Source: Staphylococcus hyicus (GTDB taxonomy: Bacteria; Bacillota; Bacilli; Staphylococcales; Staphylococcaceae). From it: a stretch of DNA of 64,000 nucleotides. Under the pieces are notes generated by a model that worked only from the letters and a program-made list of their open reading frames with translations, was not told where the DNA came from and made no database searches. This document shows, piece by piece, positions 25,520 to 36,208 of the stretch; the stretch's first letter is position 1; every line of letters starts with the position of its first letter. Position numbers and translations under genes: made by a program. The DNA lies in the NCBI RefSeq assembly GCF_000816085.1, contig NZ_CP008747.1:1426001-1490000 (forward strand), read 5' to 3'.

Positions 25520-26482
25520 TTATTTATTAAAATACAAACGTAAAGCATCTTTCTCAAGTTGTTGACTCAGTGCGACTAATAATTTTAGTCGTGCTTTTTG
25601 ACCATTCAGCCCATTAGAAAATATGACACCTTTTTCTTGTAATTGATGACCGCCACCTTCATAAGCATAAACCGCACTTACAATGCCATTAAAAGAACGT
25701 GACACTAATACAACAGGAATATTCTTTTGTAAACATGCATTTAAACCGTCCATGGCCGTTGGTGGAATGTTCCCTTGTCCAAGCGCTTCTATCACAATGC
25801 CGTCCACATGACTCTGTGCATAAAAAGAAAGTATATCGCTTTGCATCCCCATATGCGCTTTAATTAATGCGACGTTCAATTTTTCGTCAATATTTGGTAA
25901 AACGTGTTGACGGTATGGACTATGATGAAACAAAATTCCTGATTTCGTAATCACACCGAGTGGACCATGATTAGGACTTTGGAACGTATTCGTATTAGAT
26001 GTATGTGTTTTAGTCACATTACGCGCGGTATGTATCTCATCATTAAAAACTACCATCACACCTTTATCATGTGAGTCATCATGGATAGCTACACGAATAG
26101 CAGAGATAAAATTGTATAGTCCATCAGAACCAATTTCATTTGACGAACGCATCGCGCCTGTTAAAATAACAGGTTTTGACGTTTCTACTGTCAGGTCTAA
26201 TAAATAGGCTGTTTCTTCTAAAGTATCAGTCCCATGAGTAATCACAAATCCATCATACTGAGATGCACGCTGCTCAATGAGCATTTTTAATGTCTTAACA
26301 TGTGATAAATTTATATGTGGTGAGGGCACATTAAAAGGCATCACTTCGTCAATTGCAGCATATTTTTCAATGACGTTCTGATGTTGGGCGATTGGATTTT
26401 CATCATTTGTTGAAACTCTATTAGATTCGTCTTCTGACATACTGATAGTGCCACCAGTATGAATGACTAATAATGATTTCAT
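25520..26482 (-). CDS. ansA: L-asparaginase, type I (cytoplasmic)
   Basis: Hydrolyses L-asparagine to aspartate and ammonia. The two family signatures are intact: HTGGTIS at residues 8-14 with nucleophile Thr12, and ITHGTDTLEETAY with HGTDT at 83-87. The 320-residue protein has no signal peptide, so it is the cytoplasmic form. It is divergent from cmk, with about 70 bases between them that must contain both promoters. The convergent side carries a hairpin and the small mobile element described separately. Confidence 0.94.
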   Translation of the reverse strand: MKSLLVIHTGGTISMSEDESNRVSTNDENPIAQHQNVIEKYAAIDEVMPFNVPSPHINLSHVKTLKMLIEQRASQYDGFVITHGTDTLEETAYLLDLTVETSKPVILTGAMRSSNEIGSDGLYNFISAIRVAIHDDSHDKGVMVVFNDEIHTARNVTKTHTSNTNTFQSPNHGPLGVITKSGILFHHSPYRQHVLPNIDEKLNVALIKAHMGMQSDILSFYAQSHVDGIVIEALGQGNIPPTAMDGLNACLQKNIPVVLVSRSFNGIVSAVYAYEGGGHQLQEKGVIFSNGLNGQKARLKLLVALSQQLEKDALRLYFNK

Positions 26483-26500
26483 AAGTTTCCTCCTCGATAA

Positions 26501-27226
<726 letters not shown>

Positions 27227-27461
27227 CACACTTTTGACAACTTCATTTTGAATGGTTTCTACGTTAAATTAACTCAAATAATTTTTTAGTTAATTGGCGA
27301 TAGAATAATTTCACATAATGACATGCATTTTTAATTTTTTATAAAAATTTAACACATTTTGTATTCACAAAGCGCTTAATTCTAACTTATCTAAATTTCT
27401 TGACAATTTTACACTTTTATAAGATGTTAGTAGTATGTAGTAGTATAAGGAGGCATTCATG

Positions 27462-28646
27462 ATGACTGAAGAATTCAATGAATCAATGATTAAAGACATT
27501 AAAGAGGGCGATAAAGTAACCGGCGAAGTGCAACAAATTGAAGACAAACATGTTGTTGTGCACGTAAATGGTGGTAAGTATAACGGTATAATTCCTATTA
27601 GTCAGTTATCCACACACCATATTGATAATGCAAATGAAGTTGTAAAAGTCGGAGATGAAATCGGAGCGTATGTAACTAAAATCGAAGTAGATGAAGAAAA
27701 CGACACTGGTAGTTACATTCTCTCAAAAAGACAATTAGAAGAAGAGAAATCTTATGAATTTCTACAAGAAAAATTAGATAATAACGAAACAATTGAAGCT
27801 AAAGTAACCGAAGTTGTTAAAGGTGGCTTAGTTGTTGACGTTGGACAAAGAGGTTTCATTCCGGCATCGCTAATTTCTACTGATTTCATTGAAGATTTCT
27901 CAGATTATGAGGGGAAAGTTCTTGAACTTAAAGTGGAAGAACTTGATCCATCTAATAATCGTGTCATCCTAAGCCGTAAAGCTGTAGAAGCAGAAGAAAA
28001 CACAAAGAAAAAAGAAGAACTGTTAAAATCTATTAAAGCTGGCGACGTAATCGAAGGGAAAGTTGCACGTTTAACGAACTTTGGTGCATTCATTGATCTT
28101 GGTGGCGTAGATGGATTAGTACACGTATCTGAGTTATCTCATGAACATGTAAAATCACCTGAGGAAGTTGTTTCAATCGGGGATACTGTTAAAGTGAAAG
28201 TGCGTTCAGTAGAACAAGATTCAGAACGTATTTCATTATCAATTAAAGATACGTTACCAAGTCCTTTCGAAACGATTCAAGAAACATACAGTGAAGGTGA
28301 CATTGTAGATGGCAAAGTGATGAGACTGGCAAATTTCGGTGCATTTGTAGAAATTGGCAAAGGTTTACAAGGCTTAGTTCACATCTCGGAAATTAGTCAC
28401 AAACACATTGGCACACCAAACGAAGTATTAGAACCAGGTCAAGAGGTTAAAGTGAAAATTTTAGGTATTAATCCTGAAGAGGAACGCATTTCACTTTCAA
28501 TTAAAGGCGCTTTACCTCAAGAAGAAACAAATGAAGCTTCAGAAGAAACAACAAAAAGTTATACTCAATCTTCGAAAGATGAAAATGACAACAATCCCAC
28601 TCTTGGAGATGTTTTTGGAGACAAATTTAAAGATTTAAATCTATAA
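27462..28646 (+). CDS. rpsA: 30S ribosomal protein S1 homologue
   Basis: An RNA-binding protein of 394 residues with four S1 (OB-fold) domains, at about residues 15-90, 105-170, 190-260 and 275-345. The repeats VARLTNFGAFIDLGGVDGLVHVSELS and its neighbour in the last domain are typical. Low-GC Gram-positive S1 proteins are shorter than the six-domain E. coli protein. Two ATGs are adjacent (27459 and 27462); the second is eight bases after AAGGAGG and is preferred. The C-terminal tail is acidic and Ser/Thr-rich. Ends in a strong terminator. Confidence 0.93.
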   Translation: MTEEFNESMIKDIKEGDKVTGEVQQIEDKHVVVHVNGGKYNGIIPISQLSTHHIDNANEVVKVGDEIGAYVTKIEVDEENDTGSYILSKRQLEEEKSYEFLQEKLDNNETIEAKVTEVVKGGLVVDVGQRGFIPASLISTDFIEDFSDYEGKVLELKVEELDPSNNRVILSRKAVEAEENTKKKEELLKSIKAGDVIEGKVARLTNFGAFIDLGGVDGLVHVSELSHEHVKSPEEVVSIGDTVKVKVRSVEQDSERISLSIKDTLPSPFETIQETYSEGDIVDGKVMRLANFGAFVEIGKGLQGLVHISEISHKHIGTPNEVLEPGQEVKVKILGINPEEERISLSIKGALPQEETNEASEETTKSYTQSSKDENDNNPTLGDVFGDKFKDLNL

Positions 28647-28649
28647 TCC

Positions 28650-28690
28650 AAAAAGTAGAGACATGTACAGTATGTGTCTCTACTTTTTTA
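28650..28690 (+). terminator. Terminator of rpsA
   Basis: A perfect 14-bp stem (28650-28663 with 28675-28688), whose A-rich and T-rich arms form the base, has an 11-base loop. It follows the rpsA stop codon immediately. Confidence 0.9.
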
Positions 28691-28713
28691 TTTTTAATAG
28701 AATGAGAAAGTCA

Positions 28714-28722
28714 TGATATAAT
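28714..28722 (+). promoter_or_regulatory. Probable extended -10 promoter of der
   Basis: TGaTATAAT at 28714-28722 lies about 160 bases before der. No good -35 is visible. A short perfect inverted repeat (ATGACCTT at 28812-28819 with AAGGTCAT at 28825-28832) stands between it and the start codon; it could be a leader hairpin, though its T tract is short. Confidence 0.5.
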
Positions 28723-28879
28723 GTACCGTAATCAAAACATTTAGATAAATTATATTGTATTAAAGTGAATCTTGATTAAATTCAAATACTACTGTATGAA
28801 CAGTCTTACACATGACCTTTTAAAAAGGTCATTCTTTGTGCTAAAATAATAAGGATATTTAAAGAGAGGAAGAACAATC

Positions 28880-30190
28880 ATGACGAAACCAGTTGTAGCG
28901 ATTGTTGGTAGACCCAATGTAGGGAAATCAACAATTTTTAATCGCATCGTTGGGGAACGTGTTTCAATCGTTGAAGATACACCAGGTGTAACACGTGATA
29001 GAATCTATTCAAGTGGCGATTGGCTTACACATGAATTTAATATTATCGATACAGGTGGTATCGAAATTGGAGATGCACCTTTCCAAACACAAATTAGAGC
29101 GCAAGCTGAACTTGCAATAGAAGAAGCAGACGTCATTATTTTTATGGTGAACGTTCGTGAAGGGTTAACTCAAAGTGATGAAATGGTCGCACAAATGCTC
29201 TATAAATCTAAAAAACCTGTTGTCCTAGCCGTTAATAAAGTAGACAACCCTGAAATGAGAAATGATATTTATGATTTTTATTCATTAGGATTTGGTGAAC
29301 CCTATCCCTTGTCCGGATCACACGGTTTAGGATTAGGAGATTTATTAGACGCTGTTGCAAGCCACTTTAAAGAAGACATAGAGGATGAATACGATGAAGA
29401 TACCATCCGTCTTTCTTTAATTGGACGTCCAAATGTAGGGAAATCAAGTCTTGTTAATGCAATTCTTGGTGAAGAACGCGTTATCGTTTCTAATGTAGCT
29501 GGTACGACGCGAGATGCAATCGACACGGAATATACGTATGATGATCAAAAATATGTATTAATTGATACCGCAGGAATGCGTAAAAAAGGGAAGGTCTATG
29601 AATCTACAGAAAAATATTCTGTGCTACGGGCTTTAAAAGCCATCGAACGGTCAAATGTAGTGCTTGTAGTCATCGATGCTGAAACTGGTATCATTGAACA
29701 AGACAAGCGCGTGGCAGGTTATGCTCACGAAGAGGGTAAAGCTATCGTCATCGTAGTAAATAAATGGGATACTGTTGAAAAAGACAGTAAAACTATGAAA
29801 AAGTTCATGGACGATATTCGTCAAAACTTCCAATTTTTAGACTATGCTCAGATTGCCTTCGTTTCAGCAAAAGAAAGTTCACGTTTACAGACGTTATTCC
29901 CATTAATTAATGAAGCTAGCGAAAATCATAAAAAACGTGTTCAAAGTTCGACATTAAATGAAGTCATCACAGACGCTATTTCTATGAACCCGACACCAAC
30001 CGATAAAGGGCGTCGATTAAATGTTTTCTATGCGACGCAAGTTGCAATTGAGCCGCCAACTTTTGTAGTGTTTGTTAACGATGTGGAACTACTTCATTTT
30101 TCTTATAAGCGCTATTTAGAAAATCAAATTAGACAAGCATTCGGATTTGAAGGCACACCTGTTCATATCATTGCTAGAAAACGAAATTAG
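28880..30190 (+). CDS. der: Ribosome-assembly GTPase Der (EngA)
   Basis: An essential double GTPase that helps assemble the 50S subunit. The 436-residue protein has two consecutive G domains: the first P-loop is GRPNVGKST at residues 10-18, the second an identical GRPNVGKSS near residue 182. G3 motifs are DTGG and DTAG, and G4 motifs NKVD and NKWD. A C-terminal KH-like domain (about 355-436) ends in IARKRN. gpsA follows after 17 bases, so both are likely in one operon. Confidence 0.97.
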   Translation: MTKPVVAIVGRPNVGKSTIFNRIVGERVSIVEDTPGVTRDRIYSSGDWLTHEFNIIDTGGIEIGDAPFQTQIRAQAELAIEEADVIIFMVNVREGLTQSDEMVAQMLYKSKKPVVLAVNKVDNPEMRNDIYDFYSLGFGEPYPLSGSHGLGLGDLLDAVASHFKEDIEDEYDEDTIRLSLIGRPNVGKSSLVNAILGEERVIVSNVAGTTRDAIDTEYTYDDQKYVLIDTAGMRKKGKVYESTEKYSVLRALKAIERSNVVLVVIDAETGIIEQDKRVAGYAHEEGKAIVIVVNKWDTVEKDSKTMKKFMDDIRQNFQFLDYAQIAFVSAKESSRLQTLFPLINEASENHKKRVQSSTLNEVITDAISMNPTPTDKGRRLNVFYATQVAIEPPTFVVFVNDVELLHFSYKRYLENQIRQAFGFEGTPVHIIARKRN

Positions 30191-30207
30191 ATTCGGAGGG
30201 ATAGGAA

Positions 30208-31206
30208 ATGAGCCATATTACAGTATTCGGTACTGGAAGTTTTGGTAGTGCACTTGCCAACGTTCTAGCCGAAAACGGTCATAACGTATTAATGTGGGGG
30301 AAAAATCAAACTACGATTAACGAAATTAATACACATCACACGAATAAAAGTTATTTAAAAGAGGCACAGTTAGATGCTTCAATTAAAGCGACTACAAATT
30401 TAGAGGAAGCCGTTCATTATTCTGATATTTTTATCATCGCTCTACCAACAAAAGCTATTCGTGAAGTAATGGGCAACGTCAATAACAAACTTCATTCAAA
30501 AAAATCGTTCATTCATGTGACGAAGGGTATTGAAAACGGCACGTTTAAGCGTGTTTCAGAAATGCTAGATGATACCATTTCTCCAGAGTTTAATGGAGGC
30601 ATTGGAATTTTATCCGGACCAAGCCATGCGGAAGAAGTTGTGATTAAACAACCTACGACAGTTGCCGCTGCATCTGAGAACCCCAAACTTCGTCAACTTA
30701 TCCAAGATTTATTTATGACGGATTACTTACGTGTTTATACAAACGAGGATTTGGTCGGTGTAGAACTTGGAGGCGCACTTAAAAATATTATCGCAATTGC
30801 GAGTGGTGTGGTTTCTGGTATGGGCTATGGTGATAATGCGAAGGCCGCATTAATTACACGTGGCCTTGCTGAAATTACACGTTTAGGTGTCAAATTAGGG
30901 GCAGATCCACTAACTTTCCAAGGTTTGGGTGGAATTGGCGATTTAATCGTTACATGTACATCAACGCATTCTCGAAACTTTTCGTTAGGATATAAACTAG
31001 GGAAAGGTCAAAAACTGGATGATATCTTAAAAGATATGACTATGGTTGCAGAAGGTGTATATACTACACAATCCGTATATAACCTCGCACAACAAGAGGG
31101 TGTGGAAATGCCTATTACAAACGCATTATATCGCGTCTTATTTGAAGATCAACCCGTTGAAAAAGAACTGAAAATTTTAATGGGACGAGATAAAAAAGCG
31201 GAATAA
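30208..31206 (+). CDS. gpsA: Glycerol-3-phosphate dehydrogenase [NAD(P)+]
   Basis: Reduces dihydroxyacetone phosphate to sn-glycerol 3-phosphate, the backbone of phospholipids. The 332-residue soluble protein has the N-terminal GTGSFGSA nucleotide motif (8-15), the [10 protein letters not shown] stretch, and the [15 protein letters not shown] motif with the catalytic Lys. It is 17 bases behind der and reads into a 285-base gap before hup. In that gap only a weak GCCAAttTTGGC hairpin followed by T residues (around 31291-31311) might terminate it. Confidence 0.96.
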   Translation: MSHITVFGTGSFGSALANVLAENGHNVLMWGKNQTTINEINTHHTNKSYLKEAQLDASIKATTNLEEAVHYSDIFIIALPTKAIREVMGNVNNKLHSKKSFIHVTKGIENGTFKRVSEMLDDTISPEFNGGIGILSGPSHAEEVVIKQPTTVAAASENPKLRQLIQDLFMTDYLRVYTNEDLVGVELGGALKNIIAIASGVVSGMGYGDNAKAALITRGLAEITRLGVKLGADPLTFQGLGGIGDLIVTCTSTHSRNFSLGYKLGKGQKLDDILKDMTMVAEGVYTTQSVYNLAQQEGVEMPITNALYRVLFEDQPVEKELKILMGRDKKAE

Positions 31207-31442
31207 CCTCAAAACGATAAATATTTTGTAAATTGATTGTTTATGCCAAAGATCTTAAGGGTACAATAAAAGCGCGTATCTATATGCGTAACGCCAATTT
31301 TGGCATTTTTTACAACTTTTCCACTCAATAATAGGTACTTGTAACTTTAATGCACATAAATTTTAAGAAAAACGCATTAAATCAGTGTTTTTCTTATATA
31401 AATCGTTGCAGTATCGCTATTGCTTGTGTTAAAGTCATAGCA

Positions 31443-31465
31443 TAATGATAATTGAATTATCATTA
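31443..31465 (+). promoter_or_regulatory. Perfect 11-1-11 palindrome upstream of hup
   Basis: Half-sites TAATGATAATT (31443-31453) and AATTATCATTA (31455-31465) flank a single G, 26 bases before the hup start codon. It contains Fur-like TGATAAT/ATTATCA heptamers, but they are three bases apart, not one. It could be an operator or a leader hairpin. Function unknown. Confidence 0.5.
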
Positions 31466-31491
31466 CATAAACCTTTAGGAGGTGAATTGAC

Positions 31492-31764
31492 ATGAACAAA
31501 ACTGACTTAATCAACGCTGTAGCTGAACAAGCTGACTTAACAAAAAAAGAAGCTGGTCAAGCTGTTGATGCCGTTTTCGAATCAATTCAAAAATCACTAG
31601 CAAAAGGTGACAAAGTACAATTAATCGGTTTCGGTAACTTTGAGGTACGTGAGCGTGCAGCTCGTAAAGGACGTAACCCTCAAACAGGTAAAGAAATTGA
31701 TATTCCTGCAAGTAAAGTTCCAGCTTTCAAAGCAGGTAAAGCTTTAAAAGATGCAGTGAAATAA
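31492..31764 (+). CDS. hup: Nucleoid-associated DNA-binding protein HU
   Basis: HU bends and compacts DNA as a homodimer. The 90-residue sequence is a textbook member: [19 protein letters not shown] at the start, [21 protein letters not shown] covering the family signature and beta-arm, and [20 protein letters not shown] at the end. The start follows an AGGAGGTG site, fitting high expression. It is monocistronic, with a terminator after it and a palindrome in its 5' leader region. Confidence 0.97.
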   Translation: MNKTDLINAVAEQADLTKKEAGQAVDAVFESIQKSLAKGDKVQLIGFGNFEVRERAARKGRNPQTGKEIDIPASKVPAFKAGKALKDAVK

Positions 31765-31781
31765 TTCAATTATTTACTTTG

Positions 31782-31808
31782 AAAGCCCTTCTTTATAGGG
31801 CTTTTTTC
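31782..31808 (+). terminator. Terminator of hup
   Basis: An 8-bp stem (31782-31789 with 31797-31804) with a 7-base loop is followed by T residues (31802-31806), 17 bases past the hup stop codon. Confidence 0.85.
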
Positions 31809-31983
31809 TTTATTTATAATACAATTTAAACGATACATACCAGTGATTTTATTTTATTTTGATTTTTATACGAAAGCTTTAAACAGCTATAGGGTCGTTT
31901 CACCACTTTACGAAACAATTCAGATTTTAATTTCATATTGTTAATGTTAAGATAGAGAGTGATTATAAATTGGGGTGTGACTG

Positions 31984-32571
31984 ATGCACAAAACGTTTGA
32001 ACGCATAGAAAAACAAATGGATCAAATTTTATTTCAAATACATAAACCAAATAATGTCTATATCAATCACGACTTAAGTGTGATTCTGGATTGTCTCAGT
32101 ATTCCAGAGTTATCTAAGGATGCTGTATTTTCAATATATACTGCGATGACGCATCTTGATCGCATTAGTTACTTTAATTATGACCGAGATGCCATTTTAA
32201 TTGGCGACTTATATAGTGCACACTATTACCATTTGATAGCTCAGATTCAATCGACGCATTTTCAAAAATTGATGAGTCAAGCGCTTGTGCATATGAATGC
32301 TTTAAAATCTAATCTTCAACAAAACTATAAGCGTATGTCACAAGCTGAAATTCTAGAATCAATCATGAATGTAGAAATGTGTTTATTAGACGCGCTTATC
32401 GATATATATGAACTACACGAAGATAAAGCGGGCATACGTCAAGCTATCTTTAACAAAATCAAAGTTGAACAACTCACATACCTCAATTTCTATACCGAGG
32501 AAGAAATTTCACAAGTAATTCAGACGTTACACTCAAAATATCCTAAATGGAGTGGTTTAAATGAAAAATAA
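31984..32571 (+). CDS. hepS: Heptaprenyl diphosphate synthase component I
   Basis: The small, non-catalytic subunit of the two-component synthase that makes the menaquinone side chain. The 195-residue protein shows the family pattern around [23 protein letters not shown] and ends in a charged helical region. It is weakly conserved in sequence, so most of the support comes from position: its last 11 bases overlap menG and hepT follows, an arrangement (hepS-menG-hepT) found across Bacilli. A GGGGTG site lies before the ATG. Confidence 0.9.
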   Translation: MHKTFERIEKQMDQILFQIHKPNNVYINHDLSVILDCLSIPELSKDAVFSIYTAMTHLDRISYFNYDRDAILIGDLYSAHYYHLIAQIQSTHFQKLMSQALVHMNALKSNLQQNYKRMSQAEILESIMNVEMCLLDALIDIYELHEDKAGIRQAIFNKIKVEQLTYLNFYTEEEISQVIQTLHSKYPKWSGLNEK

Positions 32572-33271
32572 AGCGAATAAAGAACAAGTTCATGAAGTAT
32601 TCCAAAATATATCAGGTAAATATGACAAACTTAATAACATCATCAGTTTCGAACAACATAAAGTATGGCGAAAAAAAGTAATGAAGGAAATGAATGTACA
32701 GCCTGGAACGACAGCATTAGATGTTTGTTGTGGGACAGCTGACTGGACGATTGCACTCAGTAAAGCAGTTGGACCTACTGGTGAAGTGACTGGATTAGAT
32801 TTCAGTGAAAATATGTTGAAAGTTGGCGAAACGAAAACGTCGAACATGTCCAACATTCGCCTCGTCCAAGGCGATGCAATGGCATTACCTTTTGAGGATA
32901 ATAGCTTTGATTACGTCACAATTGGTTTTGGGTTACGTAATATTCCCGACTATACAAAAGCACTATCTGAAATGTACCGCGTATTAAAGCCTGGGGGAAT
33001 GGTCGTTTGTTTAGAAACAAGCCAACCTACAACTCCGATTTTCAAACAAGGATATAAATTATACTTCAAATTTATAATGCCTTTATTCGGTAAAATATTT
33101 GCAAAATCAAAACAAGAATATGAGTGGTTACAACAATCAGCATTTGATTTTCCAGATAGCGAAACTTTAAAAACGCTATTTGAATCTGTAGCATTTGAAA
33201 ATGTAAAAGTACGCCGCTTTACTGGTGGCGTTGCAGCAATGCATTTAGCTAAAAAACCTAAAACGAATTAA
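32561..33271 (+). CDS. menG: Demethylmenaquinone methyltransferase
   Basis: Methylates demethylmenaquinone with S-adenosylmethionine in the last step of menaquinone synthesis. The 236-residue class I methyltransferase has motif [15 protein letters not shown], the GLDFSENML acidic loop and [20 protein letters not shown], characteristic of the UbiE/MenG family. It sits between the two subunits of heptaprenyl diphosphate synthase, overlapping hepS and 16 bases before hepT. Also named ubiE. The operon supplies the quinone whose state is thought to be sensed by SrrB, encoded upstream. Confidence 0.95.
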   Translation: MKNKANKEQVHEVFQNISGKYDKLNNIISFEQHKVWRKKVMKEMNVQPGTTALDVCCGTADWTIALSKAVGPTGEVTGLDFSENMLKVGETKTSNMSNIRLVQGDAMALPFEDNSFDYVTIGFGLRNIPDYTKALSEMYRVLKPGGMVVCLETSQPTTPIFKQGYKLYFKFIMPLFGKIFAKSKQEYEWLQQSAFDFPDSETLKTLFESVAFENVKVRRFTGGVAAMHLAKKPKTN

Positions 33272-33287
33272 ATAAAGGTGAGGAACC

Positions 33288-34244
33288 ATGTCTAAAATTA
33301 ACATGAATCGTGAATTAAAATATATAGAAACTTCATTAGCGCAATTAATGCATTGTGAAGACCCAACCTTACAACAAGCCTCAGAACATTTGTTGTCTTC
33401 AGGTGGCAAACGGGTACGTCCTCTATTCGTTATTTTAAGTAGTTATTTAAGCAACGCACGTATTACAGATGATACGTATCGTGTTGCAGCTGCTTTAGAA
33501 TTGATACATATGGCGACTTTGGTTCATGATGATGTCATAGATTTAAGTGATAAAAGACGTGGCAAATCAACAGTAGAAGTAGCATGGAGCCAATCTACAG
33601 CTATACTTACTGGCAATTTTTTACTTTCACGGGCAATTGAACATTTAGCTTCTATCGAAAACTATGATATTCACAAGACGTTATCAAATGCAATAATAGA
33701 AGTCTGTCGTGGTGAACTTTTTCAATTTCAAGATCAGTTCCGGACACCACAGTCCATAACAAATTATCTACGACGTATAAAAAGAAAAACCGCACTACTC
33801 ATTCAATTAGCTACAGAAGTAGGTGCAATGTGTGCTAATGCCGATCAAGCAACCATTAAGCGAATGCGTGATATTGGTTATAATATTGGGATGAGTTTTC
33901 AAATTGTAGATGACATCTTAGACTTCACAAGTACTGAAAAAAAATTAGGCAAACCGGTTGGTAGTGACCTGCGTAACGGCCATTTAACATTACCTACATT
34001 GCTTGAAATGAAAAAAGATGCGACATTTAAGCAACGTATTGAAGCGCTTCATGTTAACGCACCACAGGACATGTTCGATGATTGTGTGGACCAAATACGA
34101 CATTCCGATGCAATTGCTAAATCAAAACAAGTAAGTGAAAAATATTTACAAAGAGCAAAACAACTGTTAGAAACGTTGCCTGATAATGAAGCCAAACCTT
34201 TATTTAATAAATTAATATTAAAACTTCAAAACCGCATGAAATAG
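33288..34244 (+). CDS. hepT: Heptaprenyl diphosphate synthase component II
   Basis: The catalytic trans-prenyltransferase subunit that condenses isopentenyl units into the C35 chain. The 318-residue all-helical protein contains both Asp-rich motifs: DDVID (81-85) and DDILD (208-212), with the GGKRVRP segment (39-45) that binds pyrophosphate. It forms a heterodimer with HepS from the start of the operon. The stop is followed by an imperfect inverted repeat (ATGATAA, 34245-34251, with TTATCAT, 34271-34277) that encloses the cre-like site of ndk. Confidence 0.95.
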   Translation: MSKINMNRELKYIETSLAQLMHCEDPTLQQASEHLLSSGGKRVRPLFVILSSYLSNARITDDTYRVAAALELIHMATLVHDDVIDLSDKRRGKSTVEVAWSQSTAILTGNFLLSRAIEHLASIENYDIHKTLSNAIIEVCRGELFQFQDQFRTPQSITNYLRRIKRKTALLIQLATEVGAMCANADQATIKRMRDIGYNIGMSFQIVDDILDFTSTEKKLGKPVGSDLRNGHLTLPTLLEMKKDATFKQRIEALHVNAPQDMFDDCVDQIRHSDAIAKSKQVSEKYLQRAKQLLETLPDNEAKPLFNKLILKLQNRMK

Positions 34245-34257
34245 ATGATAAAATAAT

Positions 34258-34271
34258 TGAAAGCGCTTTAT
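34258..34271 (+). promoter_or_regulatory. cre-like site upstream of ndk
   Basis: TGAAAGCGCTTTAT matches 12 of 14 bases of the optimal catabolite control site TGAAAGCGCTTTCA. It lies between hepT and ndk, near a GATAAT that could be the ndk -10 box. Control by CcpA is inference. Confidence 0.45.
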
Positions 34272-34326
34272 TATCATGGTAGGATAATCTTGTAATCTAT
34301 ACATAAATACAGGGGGATCCTCGAAA

Positions 34327-34776
34327 ATGGAAAAAACATTTGTAATGATTAAACCAGATGCTGTACAAAGAAAGTTGATTGGAGAAATTGTTCAACGCCT
34401 TGAACAAAAAGGATTAAAACTTGTTGGGGCTAAATTAATGACTGTTCCCCAATCATTAGCAGAAACGCATTATAGCGAACATAAGGATAAACCCTTCTAT
34501 TCAAAACTGATTTCTTTCATCACATCAGCACCTGTTTTCGCAATGGTTGTAGAAGGTGAAGATGCTGTAGCTGTATCTCGTCACATTATTGGTGCTACAA
34601 ATCCTTCAGAAGCAACGCCCGGTTCTATTCGTGGAGATTTAGGTTTAACGGTCGGCAGAAATGTCGTACACGGTTCAGATTCTGTTACATCTGCAGAACG
34701 CGAAATCAAATTATGGTTCACACCAGAAGAATTGAGCCAATACCAAACTCCAGACGAAATTTGGTTGTACGAATAA
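34327..34776 (+). CDS. ndk: Nucleoside diphosphate kinase
   Basis: Transfers gamma-phosphate between nucleoside di- and triphosphates through a phosphohistidine. The 149-residue sequence is the normal length; the active-site His115 is in [10 protein letters not shown], and the N-terminal [15 protein letters not shown] and [17 protein letters not shown] stretches are diagnostic. The start follows a GGGGGATCC sequence. It appears monocistronic between hepT and aroC, with its own terminator. The cre-like site upstream hints at carbon-source control. Confidence 0.97.
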   Translation: MEKTFVMIKPDAVQRKLIGEIVQRLEQKGLKLVGAKLMTVPQSLAETHYSEHKDKPFYSKLISFITSAPVFAMVVEGEDAVAVSRHIIGATNPSEATPGSIRGDLGLTVGRNVVHGSDSVTSAEREIKLWFTPEELSQYQTPDEIWLYE

Positions 34777-34823
34777 CCGCTCACGTTTATATTTCTAAAC
34801 TTCGACATGAATATATTTTAAGT

Positions 34824-34860
34824 AGAACAGTTAGTGCGATTATAGCTGTTCTCTTTTTTT
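34824..34860 (+). terminator. Terminator of ndk
   Basis: A 10-bp stem with one wobble pair (34824-34833 with 34843-34852) and a 9-base loop is followed by an eight-T tract. The rest of the gap to aroC is A/T-rich; a TGcTAATAT resembling an extended -10 lies about 100 bases before aroC. Confidence 0.85.
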
Positions 34861-35030
34861 ACATTTTACTTTAGTTGTTAAAAGCACTAAACTTTTTCGC
34901 ATTTTTCTGTTAATTTATCACTTATTTTATGCTAATATAGGTAACATATTTATTTTTTTACGTATGATGATAGTTAGAGCTATGATAAGCTTATATCAAC
35001 AATAGTCTTAATCAAAGGAGATGCCTAAAA

Positions 35031-36197
35031 ATGAGATTTTTAACTGCAGGTGAATCACATGGCCCTCAACTTACAGTAATTATTGAAGGGCTTCCCGCCA
35101 ATATGAAAATTGATATAGATCAAATTAATCGTGAAATGTTTAAACGTCAAGGTGGCTACGGACGTGGACGCAGAATGCAAATCGAAAAAGATAATGTAGC
35201 CATCGTCTCCGGTGTGCGGCATGGTTATACATTAGGCAGTCCTGTGACCGTTATTATTAAAAACGATGACTTTACGCATTGGAAAAATATTATGGGTGCA
35301 GATCCTATATCAGAAGAACAACAAGAAAATATGAAACGTGTGATTACTAAACCTCGACCTGGTCATGCAGACTTAGTTGGTGGCATGAAATATAACCATC
35401 ATGACTTAAGAAATGTTTTAGAACGTTCCTCCGCTCGTGAAACAGCGGCTCGGGTAGCAGTTGGTGCAATATGCAAAAGTCTACTTGCACAATTAGATAT
35501 ACAACTCTATAGTCGTGTAGTGGAAATTGGTGGTATTAAAGATGAAGGCGACTACGATATTGAAACGATTAAATCTCTTGTAGATAAAAATGATGTACGC
35601 GTGATTGATGAAGGTATCGCACAAGAGATACGCGATAAAATTGACCAAGCAAAACGAGAGGGTGATTCAATCGGTGGTGTTGTTCAAGTCATTGTGGACC
35701 ATATGCCTGTAGGAATTGGCAGTTATGTTCACTATGATCGCAAATTAGATGGTCGAATTGCTCAGAGTGTTGTGGGAATCAATGCCTTTAAAGGCGTAAG
35801 CTTTGGTGTTGGATTTAAAGCGGGATCATTATTAGGATCAGAAGTTCAAGACCCAATTTTGTATGATAAGGAAAAAGGGTACTATCGCCAAAGTAATCAT
35901 CTCGGTGGTCTAGAGGGAGGTATGTCAAATGGGATGCCAATCATCGTTAACGGTGTGATGAAACCTATTCCTACATTATATAAACCGTTAGCCTCCGTAG
36001 ATATTAAAACAAAGGCACCTTTTAAAGCGACCATTGAACGTTCAGATAGCTGTGCAGTACCTGCAGCAAGTATCGTATGCGAGCATGCTGTAGCATTTGA
36101 AATCACAAAAGCGCTATTAGAAGAATTTGAATCAAATGATTTTGATACTTTAAAAGCACAAGTAGAGGCGCGAAGAGTGCGTAACAAAACATATTAA
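35031..36197 (+). CDS. aroC: Chorismate synthase
   Basis: Converts EPSP to chorismate, using reduced FMN, the last step of the shikimate pathway. The 388-residue protein starts [14 protein letters not shown] and contains the [13 protein letters not shown] motif, [13 protein letters not shown] and the C-terminal [13 protein letters not shown] segment. It is the first gene of an aroC-aroB-aroA operon and has a good AAGGAG site. The order differs from pathway order, but all three belong to the shared aromatic amino-acid route. Confidence 0.97.
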   Translation: MRFLTAGESHGPQLTVIIEGLPANMKIDIDQINREMFKRQGGYGRGRRMQIEKDNVAIVSGVRHGYTLGSPVTVIIKNDDFTHWKNIMGADPISEEQQENMKRVITKPRPGHADLVGGMKYNHHDLRNVLERSSARETAARVAVGAICKSLLAQLDIQLYSRVVEIGGIKDEGDYDIETIKSLVDKNDVRVIDEGIAQEIRDKIDQAKREGDSIGGVVQVIVDHMPVGIGSYVHYDRKLDGRIAQSVVGINAFKGVSFGVGFKAGSLLGSEVQDPILYDKEKGYYRQSNHLGGLEGGMSNGMPIIVNGVMKPIPTLYKPLASVDIKTKAPFKATIERSDSCAVPAASIVCEHAVAFEITKALLEEFESNDFDTLKAQVEARRVRNKTY

Positions 36198-36208
36198 GGG
36201 GCTATGCT

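Noticed and set aside
27400..27428. rpsA promoter with TTGACA at 27400
   Set aside because: The -35 is perfect, but no acceptable -10 occurs at 16-18 bases, so no promoter feature is listed.
31443..31465. Calling the hup palindrome a Fur box
   Set aside because: The heptamers match Fur half-sites, but the 3-base gap does not fit the 7-1-7 layout, so it is kept as an unknown palindrome.
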